Of a DNA stretch of 10,204 bases, positions 1 to 5,813 are shown in pieces. Both the position numbers and the translations under genes were made by a program. The DNA comes from Candidatus Adiutrix sp. (GTDB lineage: Bacteria > Desulfobacterota > Desulfarculia > Adiutricales > Adiutricaceae): positions 1 to 10,204 of the forward strand of contig JAISRV010000053.1 of NCBI GenBank assembly GCA_031273445.1. The letters run 5' to 3'. A model generated the notes under the pieces. It searched no databases. It was not told the origin of the DNA and was given only the letters and a program-made list of their open reading frames with translations. Every line of letters begins with the position of its first letter. Position 1 is the stretch's first letter.

Positions 1-81
1 AAATGCGATTTTTGCCTGGCGAGGGGCCTTTTAGCCGCCTCAACCAGTCGCTTCGCTCCGTCGCCCCTCTCCGGGGGCGAC
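1..81 (+). repeat. Partial copy of a hairpin-forming dispersed element (copy 1)
   Basis: This segment matches, on the opposite strand, positions 5668 down to 5591. The first 20 bases agree at 19 positions. The block containing CAACCAGTC and GCTCCGTCG (41-63) agrees at about 21 of 23. The middle is diverged and has one indel. Both copies end in a perfect 8-bp hairpin (60-67 with 74-81 here). The window starts inside the element: the second copy has a further hairpin arm that would lie to the left of position 1. No coding capacity is evident. The similarity is seen directly; calling it a dispersed family rests on only two copies. Confidence 0.75.
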
Positions 82-89
82 TTCTTTTT
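60..89 (+). terminator. Candidate Rho-independent terminator at the end of repeat copy 1
   Basis: GTCGCCCC (60-67) pairs perfectly with GGGGCGAC (74-81) around a 6-nt loop and is followed by TTCTTTTT (82-89). That is the layout of an intrinsic terminator for a plus-strand transcript entering from the left. The other copy of the element has the same stem but no T tract, so termination may be an accident of this site rather than a property of the element. Confidence 0.5.
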
Positions 90-134
90 AAAAATATTCG
101 CCTACACCTGATGATTGCCGGCTGTCAGCCCCTG

Positions 135-224
135 AAATGGCGGGGCGTAACGAACGGAACAAATGAGCGATGAGATAAAAAATGGCGGGGCGTAACGAAC
201 GGAACAAATGAGCGATGAGACAAA
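135..224. repeat. Two tandem copies of a 45-bp repeat
   Basis: Unit 1 is 135-179 and unit 2 is 180-224. They differ at one position (T at 176, C at 221). The unit contains GGCGGGGCGTAACGAACGG and an ATGAGCGATGAGA tail. No third unit and no other copy were noticed in the window. On the minus strand the repeat lies in an open frame that would repeat LIAHLFRSLRPAI, but nothing else supports translation. With only two adjacent units and no spacer it is not a CRISPR array. Confidence 0.9.
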
Positions 225-366
225 ATTTTCCTAGCGACCCGCCCCGGCCTTTCCTGTTTGGCCGACAGGGCCATTGACAAACCCGCGCCTTTTCGTCAAA
301 CTTGATAAGCTTAAAAAAGGGGCGGTCAGCCGCGAGCGCGAGGCTCCGGCGCATATAGCGCGATTT
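225..366 (+). other. Gene-free leader upstream of the DUF3343 gene
   Basis: Together with 1-224 this completes a 366-base stretch without a convincing gene. It holds a TTGACA hexamer at 274-279 that could be a -35 box, but 17-18 nt downstream there is only CAAACT/AAACTT, a poor -10. A short inverted repeat, CCTGT with ACAGG, lies at about 253-269. The frame of the following gene stays open back to a TTG at 274, but the extra residues are basic and low-complexity and are not expected in the family. No riboswitch or RNA gene was recognised. Confidence 0.4.
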
Positions 367-618
367 ATGAATAGCTCGGAAATAATTTTGGTTTTCGCTT
401 CCAATAACCAAGTGCTCAACGCTGAAGACCTGCTGGACGGACTGGAGCTTGATTTTAAGCTGATTCCCGTGCCCAAGGAAGTCAACCCCAATTGCGGGCT
501 GGCCATCAGCTTTAAAAGCGAATTAAGGCCGGCGGTCATGGCCGCTCTGGCCGCGGCGGAGCTGAGGCCGGGCGCGGTTTATCTGCGCAACGGCGACGCT
601 TTTCGCCTTTGCGGCTAG
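367..618 (+). CDS. DUF3343 family protein (putative sulfur/selenium carrier-like)
   Basis: An 83-residue small cytosolic protein. The N-terminal strand and helix (IILVFASNNQVLNAEDLL, residues 6-23), the LIPVPKEV segment (32-39) and the NPNCGLAISF motif with Cys43 (40-49) match the DUF3343 pattern of a beta-alpha-beta fold with a conserved Cys-Gly. Members are annotated as putative Se/S carrier-like proteins; the biochemical role is not settled. Cys43 would be the candidate carrier residue, and a second Cys (82) lies at the extreme C-terminus. The ATG at 367 was chosen because the family fold begins immediately after it, although no good Shine-Dalgarno precedes it. A TTG at 274 would add 31 residues. 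The stop lies 53 nt before mnmE on the same strand. A link to wobble-uridine thiolation or selenation is an inference from that position. Confidence 0.75.
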   Translation: MNSSEIILVFASNNQVLNAEDLLDGLELDFKLIPVPKEVNPNCGLAISFKSELRPAVMAALAAAELRPGAVYLRNGDAFRLCG

Positions 619-671
619 CGGCCTCTCCGCGGCCCTGCGGCTTTCATCATGGATTCATCGGAGAAACGACT

Positions 672-2036
672 ATGACTAATGACGCCGCCATTGCGGCTGT
701 GGCCACGGCGCCGGGTCCGGGGGCAGTGGGCATCGTGCGCCTTTCCGGCCCGCTGTCGCCCGCCATTCTCGCCCGCGTCTTCCGCCCGCGGGCCGCCGAA
801 AAAATGAGGCCGCGCCGTCTGGTTTTAGGCCGCATCATCGAGCCCGGGCGCGGCGCGCTGGTGGACGAGGCGCTGGCCGTCTGGTTTCCGGCCCCGCATT
901 CCTTCACCGGGGAGGACTGCGTGGAAATACAGGGCCACGGCGGGGCGGCGGCGCAGTTGATTCTGGAGGCCGTGCTCGCGGCCGGGGCGGTCATGGCCGC
1001 GCCGGGCGAGTTCACCAGGCGGGCTTTTCTGAACGGCCGGATGGATTTGAGCCAGGCCGAGGCCGTGGCCGAGCTCATTGCCGCGCGCGGCCGGGCCGAA
1101 GCCAAACTGGCCGCCGGGCGCCTGGCGGGCGGGCTGCGCGACCGACTCGCGCCGGCGCGCGAAGCTATTTTGTCGGCTCTGGCGGAACTGGAGGCGGCCA
1201 TTGATTTCAGCGACGAACTCGGCGAGGTCGATCTGGACGGGCTGCGGAGAAAGGTCGAGGCCGGGGCGGCCAGGCCCATAGAGGCTCTTCTAGCCGACGG
1301 GCGTTCCGGACGCCTCTTCCGCGACGGCTTGAAGCTGGCTCTGGCCGGCTCGCCCAACGTCGGCAAATCCAGCCTGTTCAACGCGCTGACCGGCGGCGAC
1401 CGGGCCATGGTCTCGGAGATTCCCGGCACGACCCGCGACTATCTTACGGCCGAAGCGGCCTGGGCGGGCCTGGCCGTGGAGCTTTACGACACCGCGGGGC
1501 TGTCGGAGGCGCCCAGGGACGAACTGGAGGCCGACGGGCAGGAGCGCGCCCGGGCCCGGATAGCCGAAGCCGATATCGTCCTGTGGGTGCTTGACGCCAG
1601 CCGCCGGGCTTATGACGGCGGCGGGCTGTTCCCCAACCCGGAGCTGGCCCTGAAAGAGCGGACCGTCGTGGTCTGGAACAAGGTCGATCTGGCGCCCGCG
1701 CCCGCGCCGGGAGAAGAGGGCTACGCCCAGACGGCCGTGTCGGCCAAAACCGGGGCCGGGCTGAAGGAACTGAAAGAGCTTATCCTGCGCCTGGCGCTGG
1801 GGCACGCTGATTTCGCGCCTCCGCAGATCGTGCCCAACGCCAGGCAGTTTGAAGCGCTGGCCGCGGCCGGCGGCCGTCTCGGCGATTTTTTTCAGGCGGC
1901 CTCCTCCGGGCAGCCGCCGGATATCTGCGCCCTTGAACTGAAAGCCGCCCTCGACGCCCTGGAGGTCATTTGCGGCCGAACCACGCCGGAGGACGTTCTG
2001 GATAAAATTTTCAGCCGCTTCTGCCTGGGCAAGTAA
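672..2036 (+). CDS. mnmE: tRNA uridine-5-carboxymethylaminomethyl(34) synthesis GTPase MnmE
   Basis: MnmE works with MnmG to install the (carboxymethyl)aminomethyl group at C5 of U34 in the tRNA wobble position, using a formyl-tetrahydrofolate-derived carbon and GTP hydrolysis. At 454 residues it equals the usual family length. The N-terminal folate-binding and dimerisation domain covers about residues 1-120 (PGEFTRRAFLNGRMDLSQAE at 111-130). A helical domain follows, with a G domain inserted into it: P-loop GSPNVGKS (226-233), GTTRD (252-256), DTAG (273-276), NKVD (336-339) and SAK (357-359). The protein ends in CLGK, the family's C-terminal C-x-G-K signature with the catalytic Cys451. The ATG at 672 is set by GGAG at 660-663 with 8-nt spacing and by the family N-terminus; an in-frame upstream start at 609 is not needed. 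queH starts 1 nt after the stop. Confidence 0.97.
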   Translation: MTNDAAIAAVATAPGPGAVGIVRLSGPLSPAILARVFRPRAAEKMRPRRLVLGRIIEPGRGALVDEALAVWFPAPHSFTGEDCVEIQGHGGAAAQLILEAVLAAGAVMAAPGEFTRRAFLNGRMDLSQAEAVAELIAARGRAEAKLAAGRLAGGLRDRLAPAREAILSALAELEAAIDFSDELGEVDLDGLRRKVEAGAARPIEALLADGRSGRLFRDGLKLALAGSPNVGKSSLFNALTGGDRAMVSEIPGTTRDYLTAEAAWAGLAVELYDTAGLSEAPRDELEADGQERARARIAEADIVLWVLDASRRAYDGGGLFPNPELALKERTVVVWNKVDLAPAPAPGEEGYAQTAVSAKTGAGLKELKELILRLALGHADFAPPQIVPNARQFEALAAAGGRLGDFFQAASSGQPPDICALELKAALDALEVICGRTTPEDVLDKIFSRFCLGK

Positions 2037-2037
2037 A

Positions 2038-2568
2038 GTGGACACGCTGTTTCTGCATGTCTGCTGCGGCCCCTGCGCCGCCTATCCGCTGGAGCGGCTG
2101 CTGGCCGAAAGCGGCCGCAAGCTGGAACTGTGGTTCTACAATCCCAACATTCATCCGCAAAGCGAATTCGCACGCCGCCGCGACAGCTTCGCCTTTCTGG
2201 CCGCCGTCCACGGTCTCCAGGCGGATTTTTCCGCGCCTTACGAGCCGGCCGTATTTCTGGCCGAGTTCGCGCAGCGGCCTTCGCCGCCGGAGCGTTGCCG
2301 GCGCTGCTACGCCCTGCGCCTGGGCCGGGCCGCCGAAGAAGCCGCGGCGCGCGGGCGCCGCGCTTTCGCCACGACTCTGGCTTTCAGCCGGCGCCAGAAG
2401 CACGAACTGCTCATCGAGGAAGGGCTCAAAGCCGCGGCAGCCCACGGCCTGGACTTTTATTACGAAGACTGGCGGCCCGGCTGGCGGCGCGGGCACGAAA
2501 TCGCCCGCGGCCTGGGGCTGTATCGCCAGAATTACTGCGGCTGCGTCTACAGCGAGCTGGAACGCTGA
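2038..2568 (+). CDS. queH: Epoxyqueuosine reductase QueH
   Basis: QueH (formerly DUF208) carries out the last step of queuosine synthesis, reducing epoxyqueuosine to queuosine at tRNA position 34. It is unrelated in sequence to the cobalamin-dependent QueG. The 176-residue protein has the diagnostic N-terminal HVCCGPCA motif (Cys9, Cys10, Cys13), FYNPNIHP (33-40), a CRRC pair (Cys87, Cys90) and a C-terminal YCGCVYS (Cys167, Cys169). The adjacent Cys pair together with the central C-x2-C is the iron-sulfur ligand set described for the family. The start is a GTG at 2038, 1 nt after the mnmE stop, so translational coupling is likely. The SD (GGGCAAG) is weak. It is convergent with proA, with 27 nt between the two stops. 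Confidence 0.93.
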   Translation: MDTLFLHVCCGPCAAYPLERLLAESGRKLELWFYNPNIHPQSEFARRRDSFAFLAAVHGLQADFSAPYEPAVFLAEFAQRPSPPERCRRCYALRLGRAAEEAAARGRRAFATTLAFSRRQKHELLIEEGLKAAAAHGLDFYYEDWRPGWRRGHEIARGLGLYRQNYCGCVYSELER

Positions 2569-2600
2569 AATATGTTTATCCGGCGGGTTAAAATTTCAGC
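2564..2600. terminator. Inverted repeat covering both stop codons of convergent queH and proA
   Basis: GCTGAAAT (2564-2571) is the exact reverse complement of ATTTCAGC (2593-2600). Inside it, TTTA (2575-2578) can pair with TAAA (2589-2592), and CC (2580-2581) with GG (2586-2587), giving a long stem with a bulge. The TGA stops of both genes lie in the outer stem. There is no T tract on either side, so a bidirectional terminator or an mRNA 3'-end stabilising hairpin is possible but unproven. Confidence 0.5.
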
Positions 2601-3843
2601 CGCGCAGATGGCCCTCGCCGACGACGACGAACTTGGCGGAGGTCATTTCACGCAGGCCCATGGGCCCGTAAGCGTGCAGCTTGGTGGTGCTGATGCCGAT
2701 TTCCGCGCCGAGCCCCAGGGCCCCGCCGTCGTTCAGGCGCGATGAGGCGTTGACCATGACGCAGCCGGCGTCGACGGCTTTGAGGAAGAGTTCCGCTCTG
2801 TCCCGGTCGCGCGTGGCGATGACCTCCGTGTGGTTGGAGCCGTAGGCGGCGATGTGGGCCAGGGCGGCCTCGAAATCCCGCACGACTTTCACGGCCAGGG
2901 TGAGATTCAGAAATTCGCGGCCGAAGTCCCCTTCTTCGGCCGGGACGGCCGTGGGCATAAAGGGCAGAGCCTCCGGGTCGGCTTTGAAGACCACGTTCAG
3001 GGCGCCGAGCCGGTCATGGGCCAAAGGCAGAAAGGCGGCCGCTTCGTCGCGGTGGACCAAAAGCGTCTCCAGGCTGTTGCAGGTGGAGGGGCGCTGGGTT
3101 TTGCCGTTGACCAGAAGGGCCAGGGCCTGATGATGATCGGCCCCCTGATCCACATAAAGATGGCAGACGCCTTTGTAATGCTTCAAAACCGGAATGCGGC
3201 TGTTTTCGCTGACGAAGCGGATCAGGCCTTCGCCGCCGCGCGGGATGACTAGGTCGATGGTTTCGCTCAGGCTCAGGAGTTCGCGCAAATCTTCCCGGCT
3301 CAGGGTCGGGAGAATGGTGACGGCCGCGGCGGGCAGGCCCGTTTTTTCGAAGGCGGCGGCGAAGACTTGCTGGAGGGCGGCGGCCGTGTCGGCCATTTCC
3401 CGGCCGCATTTGACGATAAGCCCGTTGCCGCTTTTTATGGCCAGGGCGCCGGCTTCCGCCAGAGCGCCGGGCCGGGCTTCGCAGATGAAGGCGATCAGCC
3501 CCAGGGGAATGCGCCGGCGGGCGACCTTGAGCCCGGTGGGCAGCACCCGTTCATCCTCCAGCCGGCCGATGGGGTCGTCGAGCTCCATGACCGCGGCCAC
3601 GGCCCCGGCCAGTTCCTCAAGCCTGGCTTCGTCCAGACGCAGACGGTCCAGCATATGGGGCGACAGGCCTTCGGCCCGCGCCGATTCGGCGTCGCGCCCG
3701 TTGGCGGCCAGTATGGCCGCCGCCGAGGCCCTGAGGCCGTCACGCAGGGCGGCCAGGGTTTTGTTTTTCGCGGAGGCCTCGGCCAGGGCCAGGCCTCTGG
3801 CCGCGCGAGCCGCCTCCTTAGCTTTGTTGGAAATATCGGACAT
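2596..3843 (-). CDS. proA: Glutamate-5-semialdehyde dehydrogenase (gamma-glutamyl phosphate reductase)
   Basis: ProA reduces gamma-glutamyl phosphate to glutamate-5-semialdehyde with NADPH, the second step of proline synthesis from glutamate. The 415 residues match the usual length. Visible signatures are KTQRPSTCNSLETLLVHR (248-265) with the catalytic Cys255, YGSNHTEVIAT (334-344), VNASSRLNDGG (364-374) and GAEIGISTTKLHAYGPMG (379-396). The segment FICEARPGALAEAGALAIKS (119-138) is diverged from the common YESRPNVTVDAAAL form. The ATG at 3843 was chosen because it gives the family N-terminus and has AAGGGG 6 nt upstream; the open frame back to 4020 lies inside the RNase J gene and is not coding. 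It starts 26 nt after the RNase J stop and is probably co-transcribed. No proB is visible in the window. Confidence 0.96.
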   Translation of the reverse strand: MSDISNKAKEAARAARGLALAEASAKNKTLAALRDGLRASAAAILAANGRDAESARAEGLSPHMLDRLRLDEARLEELAGAVAAVMELDDPIGRLEDERVLPTGLKVARRRIPLGLIAFICEARPGALAEAGALAIKSGNGLIVKCGREMADTAAALQQVFAAAFEKTGLPAAAVTILPTLSREDLRELLSLSETIDLVIPRGGEGLIRFVSENSRIPVLKHYKGVCHLYVDQGADHHQALALLVNGKTQRPSTCNSLETLLVHRDEAAAFLPLAHDRLGALNVVFKADPEALPFMPTAVPAEEGDFGREFLNLTLAVKVVRDFEAALAHIAAYGSNHTEVIATRDRDRAELFLKAVDAGCVMVNASSRLNDGGALGLGAEIGISTTKLHAYGPMGLREMTSAKFVVVGEGHLRG

Positions 3844-3869
3844 TTTCGGCCCCTTCGTAATCAGCTCCG

Positions 3870-5552
3870 CTACACCCAGATGATCTGCGGCCAGATGGTC
3901 GGGCGGCGGCTGATGGAATGACGGAAGAGCTGGCGCATTTCTTTTTGAAGAAGGCCCGTCAGTTGTTCTTCGTCCGGCGGCGATTCCGGCCAGGCCCCGC
4001 AGAACCTGAGGCTGCGCCATTCGTTGACCACGCGTTCGGCCGCCGCCGCCGCTTCCAGGGTCAGGTCGATGTCGTTTTCGTAATGAACGCCGGATATGGC
4101 CACCCGCGGGGGGGCCAGAAGTTCGGCTCCGTCGGCGGAGATGACCACGGTCACCACCACCAGGCCGCCGTCGGCCAGGCGCAGGCGGCTGCGCAGCACC
4201 GGGTCTTCCGGTTCTCCGAGGCGATTGCCGTCCACCAGCTTGCGGCCGGTGGGCGCCGGTTCTCCGAGGCGGGCGCCGTTTTCGTCCAGAATCAGGCGAC
4301 TGCCGTTTTCCAGAATCCAGATGTGGTCCCGTTTCCAGCCTATGGCCCCGGCCAGTTCGCCGTGCCTGACCAGTTGGCGCGTCTCGCCGTGGATAGGCAC
4401 GACAAAGCGGGGGCGGGTGAGGTTCAGCATCATCTTCAGCTCTTCCGCCAGGCCGTGGCCGGAGGCGTGTACGTTTACGGCGCGGCCGTCGACCACCCGG
4501 GCGCCCTGGCGGTAGAAGAGGTCGATAAGGCGGGTGATGGCTTTTTCGTTCCCGGGGATGAAGCGGGCGGAAATGATGATGGTGTCGCCGGCCTGGATTT
4601 TTATCTGCCGGTGGTCGCCGCCGGCCATGCGGGCCAGGGCGCTCATAGGTTCGCCCTGGCTGCCTGTGGCCACGATGGCCAGCTCATGGTCGGGCAAGGC
4701 CGCGGCTTCGGCCAGGCTGACCTGGTCTTCGTCGGCGATGTCAAGATAGCCGAGGCTCTTGGCCAGTTTGACGATATTGACCATGCCGCGGCCGTCGAAG
4801 AGGATTTTGCGGCCCGCGCTTTTGGCCGCCCCGGCCGCCTGGCGGATGCGGGCCAGGCTGGAGGCGAAGCAGGCCAGAATGACGCGGCCGGGCGACTCGC
4901 GGAAAATGCGTTTCAGGGTCTGGCCGACCTCGACTTCGCTGACGCCGTAGCCGGGGACGTCGGCGTTGGTGGAGTCGGACAAGAGCGCCAGAACGCCGCG
5001 CTCGCCGTATTCGGCGAATTTGTAGAGGTCGAGGCGCTCTTCTGAACTGCCCTGGTCGATTTTGAAATCACCGGTGTGAATGACGGCCCCCAGGGGGGTA
5101 TTCAGGGCCACGGCCACGCCGTCGGGAATGCTGTGGTTGACGCGGATGAATTCGAGGTCGAAGGGGCCGTTCCGCAGCTTCTGGCGCGGCGAAATCTCAA
5201 TGGCCTCAAGGCCGGCGGCGCGGGCTTGCTTCAGTTTCTCCCCGGCCAGGGCCAGGGTCAGGCGCGTGCCGTAAATGGGCACGTTAAAGCCCGTCAGCTC
5301 CCGCATCAAAAAACCGGCCGCGCCGATATGGTCCTCATGCCCGTGGGTCAGGATGACCCCGCTGATTTTATCGGCCCGCTCCGTCAGCCAGGAAAAGTCG
5401 GGGATGACCAGGTCCACCCCGGGCATGGCCTCGTCGGGAAACATCAGCCCGGCGTCGATGACCATAATGTGGCCGTCGTATTCGACGGCCAGGCAGTTGA
5501 GCCCGATTTCGCCCACTCCGCCGAGGGGCACGATATGCAGTTCGCCGGGCAT
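3870..5552 (-). CDS. rnj: Ribonuclease J
   Basis: RNase J is a metallo-beta-lactamase/beta-CASP ribonuclease with 5'-3' exonuclease and endonuclease activity in mRNA turnover and rRNA maturation. The 560-residue length is normal. Zinc ligands are visible in THGHEDHIGA (H70, H72, D74, H75), VNHSIPDG (H140), HTGDFKID (D162) and PIHGETRQL (H388). The beta-CASP region includes LLSDSTNADVPGYG (190-203) and VHASGHG (361-367). The usual FASN-x-x-R-x-x-Q segment reads FASSLARIRQ here. The C-terminal domain (about 455-560) is intact. The ATG at 5552 has no clear SD; the nearest upstream sequence is AATAAAGTCA. The first 31 codons are duplicated at 5719-5813 next to lepA, with a 165-bp insert between the copies. 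Codon 28 is CAC (His) here and CGC (Arg) in the duplicate. proA follows 26 nt downstream. Confidence 0.96.
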   Translation of the reverse strand: MPGELHIVPLGGVGEIGLNCLAVEYDGHIMVIDAGLMFPDEAMPGVDLVIPDFSWLTERADKISGVILTHGHEDHIGAAGFLMRELTGFNVPIYGTRLTLALAGEKLKQARAAGLEAIEISPRQKLRNGPFDLEFIRVNHSIPDGVAVALNTPLGAVIHTGDFKIDQGSSEERLDLYKFAEYGERGVLALLSDSTNADVPGYGVSEVEVGQTLKRIFRESPGRVILACFASSLARIRQAAGAAKSAGRKILFDGRGMVNIVKLAKSLGYLDIADEDQVSLAEAAALPDHELAIVATGSQGEPMSALARMAGGDHRQIKIQAGDTIIISARFIPGNEKAITRLIDLFYRQGARVVDGRAVNVHASGHGLAEELKMMLNLTRPRFVVPIHGETRQLVRHGELAGAIGWKRDHIWILENGSRLILDENGARLGEPAPTGRKLVDGNRLGEPEDPVLRSRLRLADGGLVVVTVVISADGAELLAPPRVAISGVHYENDIDLTLEAAAAAERVVNEWRSLRFCGAWPESPPDEEQLTGLLQKEMRQLFRHSISRRPTIWPQIIWV

Positions 5553-5553
5553 T
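5459..5553 (-). repeat. 95-bp direct repeat, copy B (start of the intact RNase J gene)
   Basis: This segment is identical to 5719-5813 except at one base (T5470 against C5730). It covers codons 1-31 of the RNase J gene plus one base upstream of the ATG. The two copies are in the same orientation, 260 bp apart. Homology ends at the insert boundaries on both sides, so the duplication and the insertion probably arose together. Confidence 0.95.
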
Positions 5554-5590
5554 GACTTTATTCGTTTTTGGTCGGCGATTTAAATTGCGG

Positions 5591-5610
5591 GTCGGCCCGA
5601 TAGGGCCGAC
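5591..5610 (-). repeat. 8-bp stem hairpin of element copy 2
   Basis: GTCGGCCC (5591-5598) pairs perfectly with GGGCCGAC (5603-5610) around a 4-nt loop. The counterpart at 60-81 reads GTCGCCCC/GGGGCGAC. The fifth base and its partner both changed, keeping the pair (C-G against G-C). This is a compensatory substitution. There is no T tract in either direction, so it is not an obvious terminator. Confidence 0.8.
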
Positions 5611-5649
5611 GGAGCGGAGAGACTGGTTGATAAGCCGTCCAGACGCCCG

Positions 5650-5677
5650 CCAAGCAAAAATCGCATTTTTTGCTTGG
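5650..5677 (-). repeat. 11-bp stem hairpin of element copy 2
   Basis: CCAAGCAAAAA (5650-5660) is the exact reverse complement of TTTTTGCTTGG (5667-5677), with a 6-nt loop. The loop and one arm recur at positions 1-17 of the window as ATGCGA followed by TTTTTGCCTGG; the other arm there lies outside the window. Confidence 0.85.
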
Positions 5678-5718
5678 CTGAAGCCAGCCCCGACAAGCCG
5701 ACAAGCCAAAATTAGAAT

Positions 5719-5813
5719 TGACCATAATGCGGCCGTCGTATTCGACGGCCAGGCAGTTGAGCCCGATTTCGCCCACTCCGCCGAGGGGCACGATATGCAG
5801 TTCGCCGGGCATT
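5719..5813 (-). repeat. 95-bp direct repeat, copy A (next to lepA)
   Basis: Duplicate of 5459-5553 with one mismatch. Its ATG overlaps the lepA stop, the compact junction expected of an operon, so this is probably the original position of the RNase J start. The gene body that belonged here now continues only from copy B. Confidence 0.95.

Larger units (their letters stand above)
5554..5718 (-). mobile_element. 165-bp hairpin-rich insert between duplicated RNase J 5' ends (element copy 2)
   Basis: The segment lies exactly between the two 95-bp repeats. Its central part (5668 to 5591, minus strand) is homologous to positions 1-81 of the window, so it contains a dispersed repeat. It has two strong hairpins (5650-5677 and 5591-5610) and an 8-bp tandem direct repeat GACAAGCC (5692-5699, 5700-5707). 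It encodes no transposase. It could be a small non-autonomous element (REP- or MITE-like), or filler DNA captured during a duplication. The length is 55 codons exactly, so it does not break the minus-strand frame. Confidence 0.65.
5558..5812 (-). pseudogene. Chimeric 84-codon ORF: duplicated RNase J N-terminus running through the insert
   Basis: The ATG overlaps the lepA stop in TAATG (shared base 5812). Residues 1-31 repeat the RNase J N-terminus (MPGELHIVPLGGVGEIG...), with Arg instead of His at 28. Residues 32-84 come from the insert and resemble no family I know. The TAA (5558-5560) lies 5 nt before the ATG of the intact RNase J gene. It cannot be a nuclease, since all metal-binding motifs are absent. 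It is either a dead 5' fragment or a translated leader that couples lepA translation to the RNase J gene. The coordinates are certain; translation is not shown. Confidence 0.7.

Noticed and set aside
135..224. CRISPR-like array
   Set aside because: There are only two units, directly adjacent with no spacers, and no cas genes.
274..302. TTGACA at 274-279 as a promoter for the DUF3343-mnmE-queH operon
   Set aside because: No acceptable -10 box at 16-18 nt spacing, so it was kept only as a remark.
88..411. Minus-strand open frame of 107 codons with a repeated LIAHLFRSLRPAI segment
   Set aside because: The repetition comes from the 45-bp tandem DNA repeat. The frame overlaps the DUF3343 gene and shows no family signature or SD.
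609..671. Upstream start for mnmE
   Set aside because: The 21 extra residues are not part of the family. The ATG at 672 has GGAG at 8-nt spacing and gives the standard 454 residues.
647..1429. Minus-strand open frame (260 codons) opposite mnmE
   Set aside because: Ser/Arg/Ala/Pro-rich shadow of GC-rich coding DNA, without a family match.
3844..4020. N-terminal extension of proA
   Set aside because: It lies within the 3' end of the RNase J gene in another frame. The family N-terminus and an SD support the ATG at 3843.
3918..5045. Long plus-strand open frame (375 codons) opposite the RNase J gene
   Set aside because: It is an antisense shadow of a gene with all its catalytic motifs intact; it has no recognisable domain.
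5719..5813. A second, functional RNase J paralogue beside lepA
   Set aside because: Only the first 31 codons are duplicated; the frame then runs into the insert and has no metal-binding motif.
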